From: Paenibacillus nasutitermitis
GTDB lineage: Bacteria > Bacillota > Bacilli > Paenibacillales > Paenibacillaceae
DNA length: 64,000 nucleotides
Assembly: GCF_014641075.1 (NCBI RefSeq)
Contig: NZ_BMHP01000001.1
Span: 496,001-560,000 of the forward strand
Reading direction: 5' to 3'
Shown here: piece after piece, positions 1-7,802 of the stretch
How the letters are laid out: the number at the start of each line of letters is the position of its first letter
Numbering within the stretch: position 1 is the stretch's first letter
Translations under genes and position numbers: made by a program
Notes under the pieces: generated by a model
The model's input: the letters and a program-made list of their open reading frames with translations, nothing else
The model's database searches: none
Told to the model about the DNA's origin: nothing

Positions 1-1073
1 CGGTAAAAGCAGCCAAAGGGAAGATAAATCCCCGGAGATCGCGGAAAAGACCGTCTTCGAGGCGAAAGAAGCCTATGCATCATGCAAAAGCATTCAAGCC
101 GAAGACGGCCGGTCCGAGAACCTCTTATATTGATGGGAGACACGATGCTATCAAGCTGCGGGAGGCTGGCAGCTTGCCTTCTCTGGAAGCGCTGAAGCTG
201 CGGATGAATGAAAGCTGGTCCCGTCGGCACCGGCTGAACGGCAGACTCAGTGACAATGTGCTGCAGCAGGGAAGAGCGTATGCGGATGGGTTTCTGGATG
301 AGCTGCGTCTCAGCAGACAGAGCTGGCAGCCGGTGAAGCTGTCAGGCTCGGCGTCAGCTATCGTTCTCGCCGGAAGGGAAGGGGACCTGAAGTTTGATTG
401 TTTGCGTGAATTGAACCGTTTGCCGCTGCAGGAAATCATTGTGGTTCTGGAGGATGCGGCTGGCCGCGATTATGATGCCCTTCGGGCATTGCCGGGCATC
501 ACCGTTGTGCATGTGGGGACTGCTCTTCAGCGCGATAGTGGGCGGTCCATTGGAGCAAGGCTGCTGCGGACGGATACGATGCTCTTCTGTGATGCGCATG
601 CGCCCATACCAGCCGAGCGATTGGCCTACCTGCTCGCAGCGGTGGATAGCGGTGCTGATGTGGCGATCAGCGAGACCACAGACGCGCTCGGCGTATTCCG
701 GAAATGGGATGAACTTTCACGCGTGAAAGCATTTGTTAACTGGTCGCTAGGCCGGCCTGACCTGTTGGCCAACTCCAATTCGGAGCTGCCCAATGCTTGG
801 TCCCGGAGGGCGGTAAATCTTGTAGGAGAAGCCGCGCTTTCGCTTCCTCCAGTAGCCCAACAGACCGCGCTTTATCACCAACTGAACATCGTAGTCTGCC
901 GCAATGTGCACCCCGTTGGGAACTTGCGGGAATCCGGAGGCTTGGGCGTGAACAGCCTTGCCGCTTTCGGCCATCTGGCCGCCTTGAAAGCAGCAATGGA
1001 TCATAGAGGAGGGCGCTTGTCGCATCCCGACCGGGTGAGACGCCGCGGCGCAGCTGGAGGTGCAGCGCATTGA
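1..1073 (+). CDS. GT2/GT-A-like glycosyltransferase-family protein, 5' end outside the window
   Basis: The reading frame is open back to position 3, and the upstream codons give a very basic stretch (many R/K) running into the first ATG at 75. The true start is therefore probably before the window. After a helical part (about residues 20-95 counted from the ATG at 75) comes an alpha/beta domain with SAIVLAGREGD, IIVVLED and FCDAHAPI. This order resembles a GT-A nucleotide-sugar domain, with DAH in the place of DxD, so activity is uncertain. It overlaps the next GT2 gene by 4 bp (TTGA) and is co-transcribed with the glycan cluster. A weak GRAYADGF segment recalls the glycine-rich element of its neighbours. 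Family assignment is by pattern only. Confidence 0.6.
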   Translation, partial: VKAAKGKINPRRSRKRPSSRRKKPMHHAKAFKPKTAGPRTSYIDGRHDAIKLREAGSLPSLEALKLRMNESWSRRHRLNGRLSDNVLQQGRAYADGFLDELRLSRQSWQPVKLSGSASAIVLAGREGDLKFDCLRELNRLPLQEIIVVLEDAAGRDYDALRALPGITVVHVGTALQRDSGRSIGARLLRTDTMLFCDAHAPIPAERLAYLLAAVDSGADVAISETTDALGVFRKWDELSRVKAFVNWSLGRPDLLANSNSELPNAWSRRAVNLVGEAALSLPPVAQQTALYHQLNIVVCRNVHPVGNLRESGGLGVNSLAAFGHLAALKAAMDHRGGRLSHPDRVRRRGAAGGAAH

Positions 1074-1816
1074 AGCTTACCAGCATTATCATACCGACCC
1101 ATAATGGACTTGAACTGGTACGGCAAGCGGTGGATTCTATCCGTCTGTATACCGACCGCCAGAATACTCCTTATGAAATTATTATTGTTGACAATGCTTC
1201 GACTGACGGGACAGCCCAATGGTGCCTTAAAGAACAGCTTGCTTTCATTTCTTTGCCTGTGAACACCGGCTTTCCGGTGGCGTGCAATAAGGGATTGCGG
1301 CTTGCGCGGGGCGATTCTCTCCTGCTGCTGAATAATGACGTCATCGTCTCGCAAGGCTGGTTGAGCACCATGCTTGGCGTGCTTGAAAGCGCGGAGGAAA
1401 TTGGCATTGTGGGTCCTGTGACGAATTATGCCAGTGGAAAACAGCAGGTGGACTTTACCTTTCAATCTATGAAAGAATTTCACCGGATTTCAGGAGAGGT
1501 GCTGAACCGCAGCGGAGACGATGTGCAGCCGGTGCTTCGGCTGGTTGGTTTCTGCATGCTCTTCAAACGCTCGCTTTACGAGCGTATCGGTGAATTGGAT
1601 GAACGCTTTACACCCGGGCATTACGAAGATGACGATTATTGTTTACGGGCGCGTATGAGCGGGTACAGCTTGCTGATTTGCAAGAATGTGCTTGTTTTCC
1701 ACCAAGGCAGCGCCAGCTTTAATCGGAGCGGCGGAAGCGAACTGCAGCAGCTTGTCGAGCTTAACCGGCAGCAGTTTATTGATAAATGGCAGGTCGATCC
1801 CAGAATTTTTATATAG
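1070..1816 (+). CDS. GT2 family glycosyltransferase
   Basis: A single GT-A domain protein of 248 aa that would transfer a sugar from a nucleotide sugar on the cytoplasmic side. Motifs are SIIIPTHNG at the N-terminus, VDNASTDGT, LLNNDV (the DxD equivalent) and HYEDDDYCLRARMSGY near the C-terminus. Translation starts at TTG (1070) behind GGAGG (about 1056-1060), overlapping the upstream stop by 4 bp. It is a clear paralogue of the catalytic domain of the gene at 3834, which has the matching NFEDDDFNIRVRLQGY, but it lacks that protein's N-terminal glycine repeat and C-terminal modules. Acceptor and donor cannot be told from sequence. Confidence 0.88.
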   Translation: MKLTSIIIPTHNGLELVRQAVDSIRLYTDRQNTPYEIIIVDNASTDGTAQWCLKEQLAFISLPVNTGFPVACNKGLRLARGDSLLLLNNDVIVSQGWLSTMLGVLESAEEIGIVGPVTNYASGKQQVDFTFQSMKEFHRISGEVLNRSGDDVQPVLRLVGFCMLFKRSLYERIGELDERFTPGHYEDDDYCLRARMSGYSLLICKNVLVFHQGSASFNRSGGSELQQLVELNRQQFIDKWQVDPRIFI

Positions 1817-1823
1817 CTTGCGG

Positions 1824-1957
1824 CGTGCGTTTTCGCAATGCTAAGCGGGTGCTTACGAAGTCGCGTTTTCTTCGAAAACGCAGCGGATGCTTACGAAGTT
1901 GCGTTTTCTTCGAAAACGCAGCAGATGCTTACGAAGTTGCGTTTTCTTCGAAAACGC
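1824..1957. repeat. 38-bp tandem palindromic repeat (3 units plus one degenerate)
   Basis: Three copies of a 38-bp unit start at 1851, 1889 and 1927. Each contains the near-palindrome GCGTTTTCTTCGAAAACGC, an 8-bp perfect stem with a TTC loop. The copies differ at only a few bases. A degenerate piece (GTGCGTTTTCGC, about 1825-1836) precedes them. The array lies between two co-oriented genes and ends directly at the ribosome site of the next one. It fits a REP/BIME-like dispersed intergenic element and may form stacked hairpins in the mRNA. There are no variable spacers, so it is not a CRISPR. Confidence 0.85.
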
Positions 1958-1973
1958 TTAGGAGGTCATTTAT

Positions 1974-2696
1974 TTGAGAGCGATTATCTTGGCCGGTGGG
2001 ACGGGTTCGCGGCTTCTTCCGCTGACCAGGCTGATGAATAAACATTTACTTCCGGTAGGCAAGCTTCCGATGATTTGTTACAGCCTGATCAAACTGAAAG
2101 AAGCAGGCATTACCGATATTCTTCTTGTTACAGGACGTGAGGCTGCGGGATCGTTTACCGATTTTCTCGGGAGCGGACTTGATTATGGCGTTTCCCTGAC
2201 CTATCGTGTTCAGGAACAGGCCGGGGGTATCGCCCAGGCGTTGGAGCTTGCCCGGCCTTTTGTGGACAATGAAGATAAATTTCTGGTTCTGCTGGGTGAT
2301 AATTTGTTCGAGGAGCCGTTGAAGCCGCATCTGGAAGCCTTCGTCCAGCAGTCTGAAGGGGCGATGGTCCTGCTCAAGCAGGTTCCGGATCCGGAGCGGT
2401 ACGGTGTACCGGTCTTTGACAAGAAGGGCCGCATAAAACGAATCGAGGAAAAGCCGGAAAAACCGCAAACCAATTATTGCGTGACCGGCATTTATTTCTT
2501 CGATGCTTCCGTATTTACGCTGATCAGGCAGCAATCACCTTCCCAGCGGGGAGAACTTGAAATCACTGATGTAAATAACGCTTATGCAAGCAAAGGCAAG
2601 CTTCAGCATACCCTTATGAATGGCTGGTGGGCCGATGCCGGGACTTTCGAGTCGCTGCATGAAGCTGCGGTCAAGCTAATGGGGAAAATACCATGA
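1974..2696 (+). CDS. Glucose-1-phosphate thymidylyltransferase-type nucleotidyltransferase (RmlA/SpsI-like)
   Basis: This 240-aa protein would activate a sugar-1-phosphate to an NDP-sugar for the surrounding glycosyltransferases. It opens with the signature MRAIILAGGTGSRLLPLT and has NKHLLPVGKLPM, LLGDNLFE (metal-binding Asp), RIEEKPEKP and the C-terminal GWWADAGTFESL. The length matches short SpsI/RfbA-like enzymes, which lack the C-terminal extension of housekeeping RmlA. The start is TTG at 1974, 7 nt after AGGAGGT (1960-1966), immediately behind the palindromic repeats. It overlaps the following GT-D gene by ATGA. B. subtilis SpsI acts in spore-coat polysaccharide synthesis. The same role here is inferred from context. 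Confidence 0.88.
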   Translation: MRAIILAGGTGSRLLPLTRLMNKHLLPVGKLPMICYSLIKLKEAGITDILLVTGREAAGSFTDFLGSGLDYGVSLTYRVQEQAGGIAQALELARPFVDNEDKFLVLLGDNLFEEPLKPHLEAFVQQSEGAMVLLKQVPDPERYGVPVFDKKGRIKRIEEKPEKPQTNYCVTGIYFFDASVFTLIRQQSPSQRGELEITDVNNAYASKGKLQHTLMNGWWADAGTFESLHEAAVKLMGKIP

Positions 2697-3796
2697 ACGG
2701 ACGGGCGGGAAAATCCCTCCTGGGCAAGGCGCCGGTTTCACACCGGCATACGCGGACATCACAGGCAAAAGCTGCAAGCAGAAGGAAGTCTGCTCCGGCT
2801 TCAGTCCGCTCGCGCAACCGCGGCGGTAAGCCAAGGAGGAGCCCCGTGCTCAAGAAACGGACAAGGTTGGGGATTCGTCACCGTACCAAGCGCCTGAACC
2901 GCGAAGCTGTAGCCGGTAACCGAACGAAAGACCCTGCGGAGAAGCATACGCCTGCAGAAATCGCTGAAACCGCAGACCTCGCATATAAAAGAGGCTTCGA
3001 AAACGGCCAATATGAGGGTGGCGAAAAATGGCTGGAGAATGCCGTTCCGCAAAATATGCTCCTGCCGGAGGTATCGCTGCAGGAGATCATAGCCATTGGG
3101 GTAGAACAGCTTAAGCCGCGTTGTTACCCGCTTCTTGAACCACATGAGGTATTTGCCCAAATGGAGCAGGCTTTGACGTTAAACTCGCCTTGTGCAGTTG
3201 TACGGCTGGGGGACGGGGAGCTGCTTGCCTTGTCGCAGGATGTGGTCTATAACACCGGCGCGCTGAAGCAGGAAGGGGAATTTCTTCCCTATGCCGGTCT
3301 TCATACACCCGATATCGGGGCGCGTGACCAATTGGCCCTCGCTGTCCGGCACGCCCAGATTGTAGGGGTCCCCCTGTCGCGACGAAAGCATTTCCAACCT
3401 CTATTGTATCCCGTTCTACGTGGTCATGGCTTGAACCCCGGTACGCTGCGTCTGACCCAGTCAACGATTAATTACGGCCTTTATCAGGCCGGCCTGCTTA
3501 GAAGGCTGTTGACAAACCGCAAGCTGCTGGTCATTGGCAATGCCGCCCCCGCGCTTGCCCAGGTGCTTGTTGAGCAGGGGTTCATTGTTTCGGGGGTCAT
3601 CAGTCCCGTCAACGGATTTGCCGATATCGATCGGGTTATCGATGAGGTTCGTCCGGTGATATTCGACCTGGCCCTGGTGTCTGCGGGTATTCCGGCGGTC
3701 GTGATTTGCTGGCGGATCGCCGCGGAGCGGGGTAAGGTAGCTTTGGATTTTGGCCATATGGCCGATGCGATGGTCAAGGGGAATGTGACGTTATAG
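2693..3796 (+). CDS. GT-D fold glycosyltransferase with basic, glycine-periodic N-terminal extension
   Basis: Residues 1-80 are highly basic low-complexity sequence. Residues 97-112 read YKRGFENGQYEGGEKW with glycine every four residues. The catalytic part (about 130-367) has VVRLGDGELLAL at 169-180, which matches the DxE metal/nucleotide motif of the GT-D (formerly DUF1792) family. The rest of the domain includes LLVIGNAAPALAQVL and a C-terminal DFGHMAD. Known GT-D enzymes extend protein-linked glycans. It overlaps rmlA by 4 bp, so it is translationally coupled. The N-terminal extension is not part of the GT-D fold, and a related element occurs on four other proteins in this locus. Confidence 0.8.
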   Translation: MNGRAGKSLLGKAPVSHRHTRTSQAKAASRRKSAPASVRSRNRGGKPRRSPVLKKRTRLGIRHRTKRLNREAVAGNRTKDPAEKHTPAEIAETADLAYKRGFENGQYEGGEKWLENAVPQNMLLPEVSLQEIIAIGVEQLKPRCYPLLEPHEVFAQMEQALTLNSPCAVVRLGDGELLALSQDVVYNTGALKQEGEFLPYAGLHTPDIGARDQLALAVRHAQIVGVPLSRRKHFQPLLYPVLRGHGLNPGTLRLTQSTINYGLYQAGLLRRLLTNRKLLVIGNAAPALAQVLVEQGFIVSGVISPVNGFADIDRVIDEVRPVIFDLALVSAGIPAVVICWRIAAERGKVALDFGHMADAMVKGNVTL

Positions 3797-3833
3797 GCAG
3801 CCGGATTCCAAAAAAATAGGAGTGACAAAGCTG

Positions 3834-5216
3834 ATGATTCAGAAAAAACGGCGTACACAACTGTCAGGAAAAGGCAGGTTGGTCAAATCCGCCTCAAGCA
3901 CCTCGCACGGGTATCCGGATGGTTTAAAAGCAGGTTACGAGGAAGGCATGCGCCTCGGATTTGACAGCTTCGGCAAGTTATTTGCAGGCACCAGCATTAT
4001 TATCCCCAGCTATAACCAGGTCGATTATTTGAAGCAGTGCATCGAGAGCATAAGCGAGAACACCAGTGTGCCATACGAGATCATTGTTGTGGACAATGCT
4101 TCCGATGACGGGACGGCGAAATACCTCCGAACCGTAGGCAAAAACGTCCGGCACCGGATTCTGGAATCGAACCGGGGCTTTGCAGGCGCTGTCAATATCG
4201 GGATGATGATGGCCAAAGGCACGACGATGCTGCTGCTTAACAACGATACGATTGTGACAGAGAACTGGCTGAGTAATATGCTTCAATGCTTGGATAGCGA
4301 TCCCAGAATCGGCATGGTTGGTCCGGTGACCAATTATATTAGCGGCGATCAACGTATTGATGTGCCGTATACAGATGTCCGTGACATGCCGGGATTTGCC
4401 CGGCGCTTCAATGTCCTGGATCCCGGCAAATGGCAGCGGACCGACCGGCTGACCGGATTTTGCCTGTTATTCCGCCGCGAGCTGTGGGAACGCACAGGTT
4501 TTCTGGATGAGGGTTACACGATCGGAAATTTTGAGGATGACGATTTCAATATTCGCGTGCGCCTGCAGGGCTATTCGCTCGTCATTGCGCGCGATACCTT
4601 TATTCATCATTATGGCAGCGTCAGCATGAAAGAGCTGGGTGGACGTTTCAACGAAGTGAATGATCACAATTTACAGTTTTATATAGAGAAATGGGGTAAT
4701 CCGCAGGAGTTGATCCACGATGTAAAAGAAAGGCTGCACCCGCGTGTGGAACAGACCGCCGGGATGCCGCTCCCGCTTCAGCCGCAAGGAGAAACGGCCT
4801 TTTTTCCGCAGCATGTCGCCGTCCGCGGAGTCGGTCAGACCGTATACTGGATTGAGAAGGGAAAGCGAAGGCCGATAGAAGGATTTTCTGCGATACCGGT
4901 TGTACGCGTGTCCCAGGCGGATTTGCGTCGTTGGCCTGTCGGTGAAGGGATTTCAGCCGAAGCGGTAGCGGATTGCTGGCATGTCCATCCGCTGCCGAAT
5001 GAGCCGTTTCCAGACGGAATGATCGTGAAGGTGGCCGATGGCCGGATTTATACGATGGAAGAGGGAAAACGCCGCAACCTCATTACTCCAGCAGCAGCAG
5101 AAGCGTGGGCGCTGCATCTTAAGCCCGAGGAGCTTGTACTGAGCACGGAAGAAATCGATTTATTGCCGGAAGGATGGCCGGTTATTCCGCCTTCCCGTGT
5201 GGCTCCACAGTTATAA
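3834..5216 (+). CDS. GT2 glycosyltransferase with period-4 glycine element and two C-terminal Y-x-x-E-x-G-K-R-R modules
   Basis: 460 aa. The upstream GTG at 3822 overlaps the ribosome site (AGGAG, 3818-3822), so the ATG at 3834 is preferred. Residues 1-20 are basic. Residues 26-47 have glycines at 26, 30, 34, 38 and 42 (GYPDGLKAGYEEG, then GMRL-GFDS). The GT-A domain follows: SIIIPSYN, VDNASDDGT (86-94), LLNNDT (134-139) and FEDDDF (233-238). The C-terminus has two similar modules at about 330-378 (VYWIEKGKRRPI) and 398-448 (IYTMEEGKRRNL). A related module is found in the GT4 protein at 13104. The modules may bind glycan or help protein assembly. That is inference. Confidence 0.85.
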   Translation: MIQKKRRTQLSGKGRLVKSASSTSHGYPDGLKAGYEEGMRLGFDSFGKLFAGTSIIIPSYNQVDYLKQCIESISENTSVPYEIIVVDNASDDGTAKYLRTVGKNVRHRILESNRGFAGAVNIGMMMAKGTTMLLLNNDTIVTENWLSNMLQCLDSDPRIGMVGPVTNYISGDQRIDVPYTDVRDMPGFARRFNVLDPGKWQRTDRLTGFCLLFRRELWERTGFLDEGYTIGNFEDDDFNIRVRLQGYSLVIARDTFIHHYGSVSMKELGGRFNEVNDHNLQFYIEKWGNPQELIHDVKERLHPRVEQTAGMPLPLQPQGETAFFPQHVAVRGVGQTVYWIEKGKRRPIEGFSAIPVVRVSQADLRRWPVGEGISAEAVADCWHVHPLPNEPFPDGMIVKVADGRIYTMEEGKRRNLITPAAAEAWALHLKPEELVLSTEEIDLLPEGWPVIPPSRVAPQL

Positions 5217-5301
5217 TCGATGCATGAAAGAGCGAAAGCCCGGGTCAGTATCATGCTGTAAATGCGAGCATATGCTGTAGGGAGTGGGGAGGGACAGCGG
5301 T

Positions 5302-5589
5302 ATGCAGCATATTGTAACTGAAATCATCGAGCACATGTCCCGTTCCCACGAGCAGATAGCGCGTGTTATGGAAGCAGAGCGGCATGTGGCGGTCAGGATG
5401 GCCCAAATTGTGCATGCATTGCCGGATCATCATCCGGATTTCGGCGGGGTCAGTAAACTGATGGAACAGTCACAGTCGGTGAGCAAGAGCCTTGTTTCGT
5501 ATCTGAACAGTATTGCCGAGCTTCAGGAAATGATGGCTGTGACTCTTACCGCAGTCATGAAGGAGCTCGCCGGTGAGGACGAGGAATAG
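5302..5589 (+). CDS. Small helical protein, first of three tandem paralogues
   Basis: 95 aa starting at ATG 5302, about 8 nt after GGGGAGGG. An in-frame GTG at 5284 lies before this ribosome site and is less likely. The protein is predicted to be almost all helix (SRSHEQIARVMEAERHVAVRMAQ, then YLNSIAELQEMMAVTLTAVM) with an acidic end. It has no cysteines, signal peptide or membrane segment. The pattern S(H/Q)xxIAR(V/I)(M/L) and YLxx(I/M)xxLQ/Txx(M)A recurs in the gene at 5951 and more weakly at 5616. The three form one operon with the basic protein at 6268. Function unknown; position suggests an accessory role in the glycan locus. Confidence 0.7.
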   Translation: MQHIVTEIIEHMSRSHEQIARVMEAERHVAVRMAQIVHALPDHHPDFGGVSKLMEQSQSVSKSLVSYLNSIAELQEMMAVTLTAVMKELAGEDEE

Positions 5590-5615
5590 GGCAGTCCTAA
5601 AGGAGAGTGCGGGCT

Positions 5616-5954
5616 TTGAGTCGTGAAACGGCATATGCTCGAATGCTCGATGCCTCCGCCAAGATGCAGTCGAATGTGGCAATGATCCTTGAAGCCAAAG
5701 CGGTCGAAGCGGAGAAGGTGCGCAGCTGGCTGTGCAATCATGTCACGCCCGATGCGTTCACGGAGCACGAAGAGCAGTTGAAGGAAACCTTGCTTGTGCA
5801 CGAGCAGTTGATCGAGATTATTGACGGTTTGGCGAAGCTGGGTCAAGGCATGTCGAATGTCTTGAAAGCCGCCCTGCGTCAGGATCAGGAAAGCGGCGGC
5901 GGTTTCGGAGGCGGGTTTGGCGGGGGATTCGATATGGGAGACAAAGATCAATGA
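5616..5954 (+). CDS. Small helical protein with Gly/Phe-rich tail, second of three tandem paralogues
   Basis: 112 aa. The chosen start is TTG 5616, 8 nt after AAGGAGAG. The in-frame GTG at 5607 overlaps that ribosome site. The body is helical (YARMLDASAKMQSNVAMIL, then HEQLIEIIDGLAKLGQGMSN) and resembles its neighbours in length and heptad-like pattern. The last 20 residues are GGGFGGGFGGGFDMGDKDQ-like, a flexible Gly/Phe repeat of the kind seen on self-associating or coat proteins. The stop overlaps the next start by ATGA. Function unknown. Confidence 0.68.
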   Translation: MSRETAYARMLDASAKMQSNVAMILEAKAVEAEKVRSWLCNHVTPDAFTEHEEQLKETLLVHEQLIEIIDGLAKLGQGMSNVLKAALRQDQESGGGFGGGFGGGFDMGDKDQ

Positions 5955-6271
5955 GTCTCATTCAGAAAGAATGGGAAGCCCGGCTTGAACTGATCCGATC
6001 CATTGCGGGCAGTCAGCGTGCGATTGCCCGCATTTTAGACAGCGTAGCAGATATCTCCAGTCAGACTCCCGGTATGGCACGGTCCATTTCCGGGAATTTA
6101 CGCTACCTTACCGCTATGCAGCTGACGATGGCAGAAACCGTGGGACTTCTGCGGCTGAATCGGCCCGTACTGGGAGTTCCGAAGCGGCCTTGGCTGCAAA
6201 AAGGAGTGTTCCCCGGCAGCGGCCAGCAGTCCGGCAGCAGGCTGACGAGAAACGGGAGGAGACAAAAGTGA
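5951..6271 (+). CDS. Small helical protein with basic tail, third of three tandem paralogues
   Basis: 106 aa, translationally coupled at both ends (ATGA at 5951, GTGA at 6268). The helical body contains SQRAIARILDSVADISSQT and YLTAMQLTMAETVGLLRL, aligning with SHEQIARVMEAERHV and YLNSIAELQEMMAVTL of the protein at 5302. The last 30 residues switch to a basic, Gly/Ser/Gln-rich tail (SGQQSGSRLTRNGRRQK). It could bridge the helical proteins and the basic partner that follows. No known domain recognised. Confidence 0.66.
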   Translation: MSLIQKEWEARLELIRSIAGSQRAIARILDSVADISSQTPGMARSISGNLRYLTAMQLTMAETVGLLRLNRPVLGVPKRPWLQKGVFPGSGQQSGSRLTRNGRRQK

Positions 6272-6597
6272 GCGTACCAGCACGAAAGCGCAGGCCGGGG
6301 CGGGCTGTGGCGAACAGACTCAGGAAGAGCCGCATCTTACGCCAAAGTAAAGCGGGGAAAGTCAAGAAACGGCCCGCCGTCCACAAGAGTACCTTGATGA
6401 AGAGGAAGAGGAAGAGGCGGCTTCTGACGCGCACGGGCAAAGTCATCAAGCGGCGGCGGCAGCGCAAGCGGACCGGCCCAAGAAACACAAGAAATGTGAC
6501 CAAATCTTTTGATCAATCTTACAATGAAGGGTATAACGCCGGCTTCGCCAAAGGATTCGAGGACGGGCATCAGCTTGCCTATGCACAGCAGCCTTAA
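6268..6597 (+). CDS. Extremely basic small protein ending in a period-4 glycine element
   Basis: 109 aa from GTG 6268, behind GGGAGGA (6254-6260) and overlapping the previous stop by GTGA. Residues 1-76 are dominated by Arg and Lys (for example MKRKRKRRLL and IKRRRQRKRTG). Residues 84-104 read SYNEGYNAGFAKGFEDGHQL with glycines at 88, 92, 96 and 100. It has no catalytic domain, yet it is made of the same two parts (basic tract plus glycine every fourth residue) that decorate several enzymes of the locus. It could be an assembly or targeting factor, or a spore-coat/DNA-associated basic protein. The former is inference from the shared element. Confidence 0.72.
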   Translation: MSVPARKRRPGRAVANRLRKSRILRQSKAGKVKKRPAVHKSTLMKRKRKRRLLTRTGKVIKRRRQRKRTGPRNTRNVTKSFDQSYNEGYNAGFAKGFEDGHQLAYAQQP

Positions 6598-6640
6598 CAT
6601 TACGTATACCGTAGGCGGCATTGTTGCATTCAGAAACGAC

Positions 6641-6690
6641 AAAACCGCCCTGCAGTTTGCCGTCAATCTGGCAACATGCAGGGCGGTTTT
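6641..6690. terminator. Strong bidirectional terminator-like hairpin
   Basis: A perfect 14-bp stem (AAAACCGCCCTGCA, 6641-6654, with TGCAGGGCGGTTTT, 6677-6690) has an A-run on the left and a T-run on the right. It can end transcription from the small-protein operon on the plus strand and from the minus-strand EAL remnant. Confidence 0.88.
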
Positions 6691-6718
6691 CGTATTTTTC
6701 ACTATAATGTGAAAAAAA

Positions 6719-6930
6719 CTAGATGGGCTGGGGGAGCGGCTTGCCTAGCAGATAACCCTGACCGAGATCTATACCGTTCTCCGGGCAGAACGCCGATTCT
6801 TCCGTGCGCTCAATCCCTTCGGCCAGTACGATATCTTTGAAGGATTCGGAAACAGCGATAATGGTGCGGATAGCCGCCTGCTTCTGCTCACACGATCACA
6901 GAGCCGGATGATTTCACGGTCGATACTTAC
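6719..6930 (-). pseudogene. Remnant of an EAL-domain cyclic-di-GMP phosphodiesterase
   Basis: Reading the minus strand from 6889 to the stop at 6719 gives 56 residues containing IVLAEGIERTEE, then GIDLGQGYLLGKPLPQP. This is the C-terminal end of an EAL domain (the AEGIE and QGY.lgkP motifs). Just upstream, 6890-6930 encodes VSIDREIIRLCDRV, the preceding KIDR-type EAL strand, but in another frame. Stops lie further upstream and the rest of the domain is absent. It is therefore a frameshifted, truncated leftover, in the 397-bp gap between 6598 and 6994. Confidence 0.75.
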
Positions 6931-6937
6931 ATAAGTT

Positions 6938-6946
6938 TGCTATAAT
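6938..6946 (+). promoter_or_regulatory. Extended -10 promoter element for the gene at 6995
   Basis: TGCTATAAT gives an extended -10 (TGn-TATAAT). It is 48 bp before the ATG at 6995, with no good -35 at 17 bp, as expected for extended -10 promoters. It sits just past the EAL remnant. Confidence 0.5.
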
Positions 6947-6994
6947 CGCTGGAGAATAGATAAGCAGGCGGAAGTAGAGAGGGGCGGAAGGAAT

Positions 6995-7744
6995 ATGCCG
7001 GATTTCGGAGACTATCATCATTTCAAGAGGGTGATTCAGGCACTCCCTCTGAAACAAAGCTATGAGCGCGACGATTTGCTGACCGATGGCTTGTTAATGG
7101 ACCGGGAGGGCGGACTCAGCATGTATTACGCCCCTCACAACGAAGTCGTGCAACCGTCCGCAAGGGTCGTAATTGTAGGTATAACGCCGGGCTGGCAGCA
7201 GATGGAGCTGGCCTACCGGACATTCAAGCAGGCGATCCAACAAGGCCTGCCTGAGGAAGATGCATTCCGGCATGCCAAATCTTCAGCCAGATTCGCAGGT
7301 GCCATGCGCCGGAATCTGCTTCAGATGCTGGGCGATCTGGGACTCCACGCTGAACTTGGCCTGCCGGATATCGATTCTTTGTTTGATGATAACTGCCGGC
7401 TTCTTCATACAACCTCAGCGCTTCGTTATCCTGTGTTCTCGGCTGGCAAGAACTATACAGGGCATCAGCCGCCCCTGATGGCCTCTGCGTTTTTGCGGAC
7501 TTATGCGCTCCAGCTCCTGAACCGCGATATCGGACAGCAGACATTACGTCCATTATTCATCCCTCTGGGACGGACAGTTGAAGAGGTTTTTCGTGCGATT
7601 GTCCAGGCAGGAACCCTGGAAGCCTCGCAGTGCCTTTGGGGATTTCCCCACCCGTCGGGGGCCAATGGACACCGGCATACACAATTTCAGCAGAACCGGA
7701 ACGAGATGAAGCGTAGCGTTGCGGAATATTTCCGCAGGGCTTGA
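6995..7744 (+). CDS. Uracil-DNA-glycosylase-superfamily-like protein
   Basis: 249 aa. VVIVGITPGWQQME (residues about 58-71) resembles the GxxPG water-activating loop of the UDG fold. WGFPHPSGANGHR near the C-terminus resembles the HPS loop of this superfamily, with LRPLFIPLGRTVEEV as the preceding strand. These suggest a UDG-like alpha/beta fold, possibly a DNA-repair or nucleotide-binding function. The catalytic Asp of classical UDG is not evident, so activity is unproven. Ribosome site GGAAGGA precedes the ATG. It stands alone, convergent with the PurA-like gene. Confidence 0.55.
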   Translation: MPDFGDYHHFKRVIQALPLKQSYERDDLLTDGLLMDREGGLSMYYAPHNEVVQPSARVVIVGITPGWQQMELAYRTFKQAIQQGLPEEDAFRHAKSSARFAGAMRRNLLQMLGDLGLHAELGLPDIDSLFDDNCRLLHTTSALRYPVFSAGKNYTGHQPPLMASAFLRTYALQLLNRDIGQQTLRPLFIPLGRTVEEVFRAIVQAGTLEASQCLWGFPHPSGANGHRHTQFQQNRNEMKRSVAEYFRRA

Positions 7745-7802
7745 ACCGAGCCCTGGACCGATCATCATGAACCACTAAAACGAGCATGGACAGGGTTTCC
7801 GG

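Noticed and set aside
1824..1957. CRISPR-like array
   Set aside because: Only three 38-bp units with no variable spacers; the whole unit repeats and is palindromic, so it is a REP-like tandem repeat.
1786..2041. Two overlapping reading frames through the palindromic repeats
   Set aside because: Their proteins merely translate the 38-bp repeat (repeating FSSKT/LRFLRKR) and overlap the real rmlA start.
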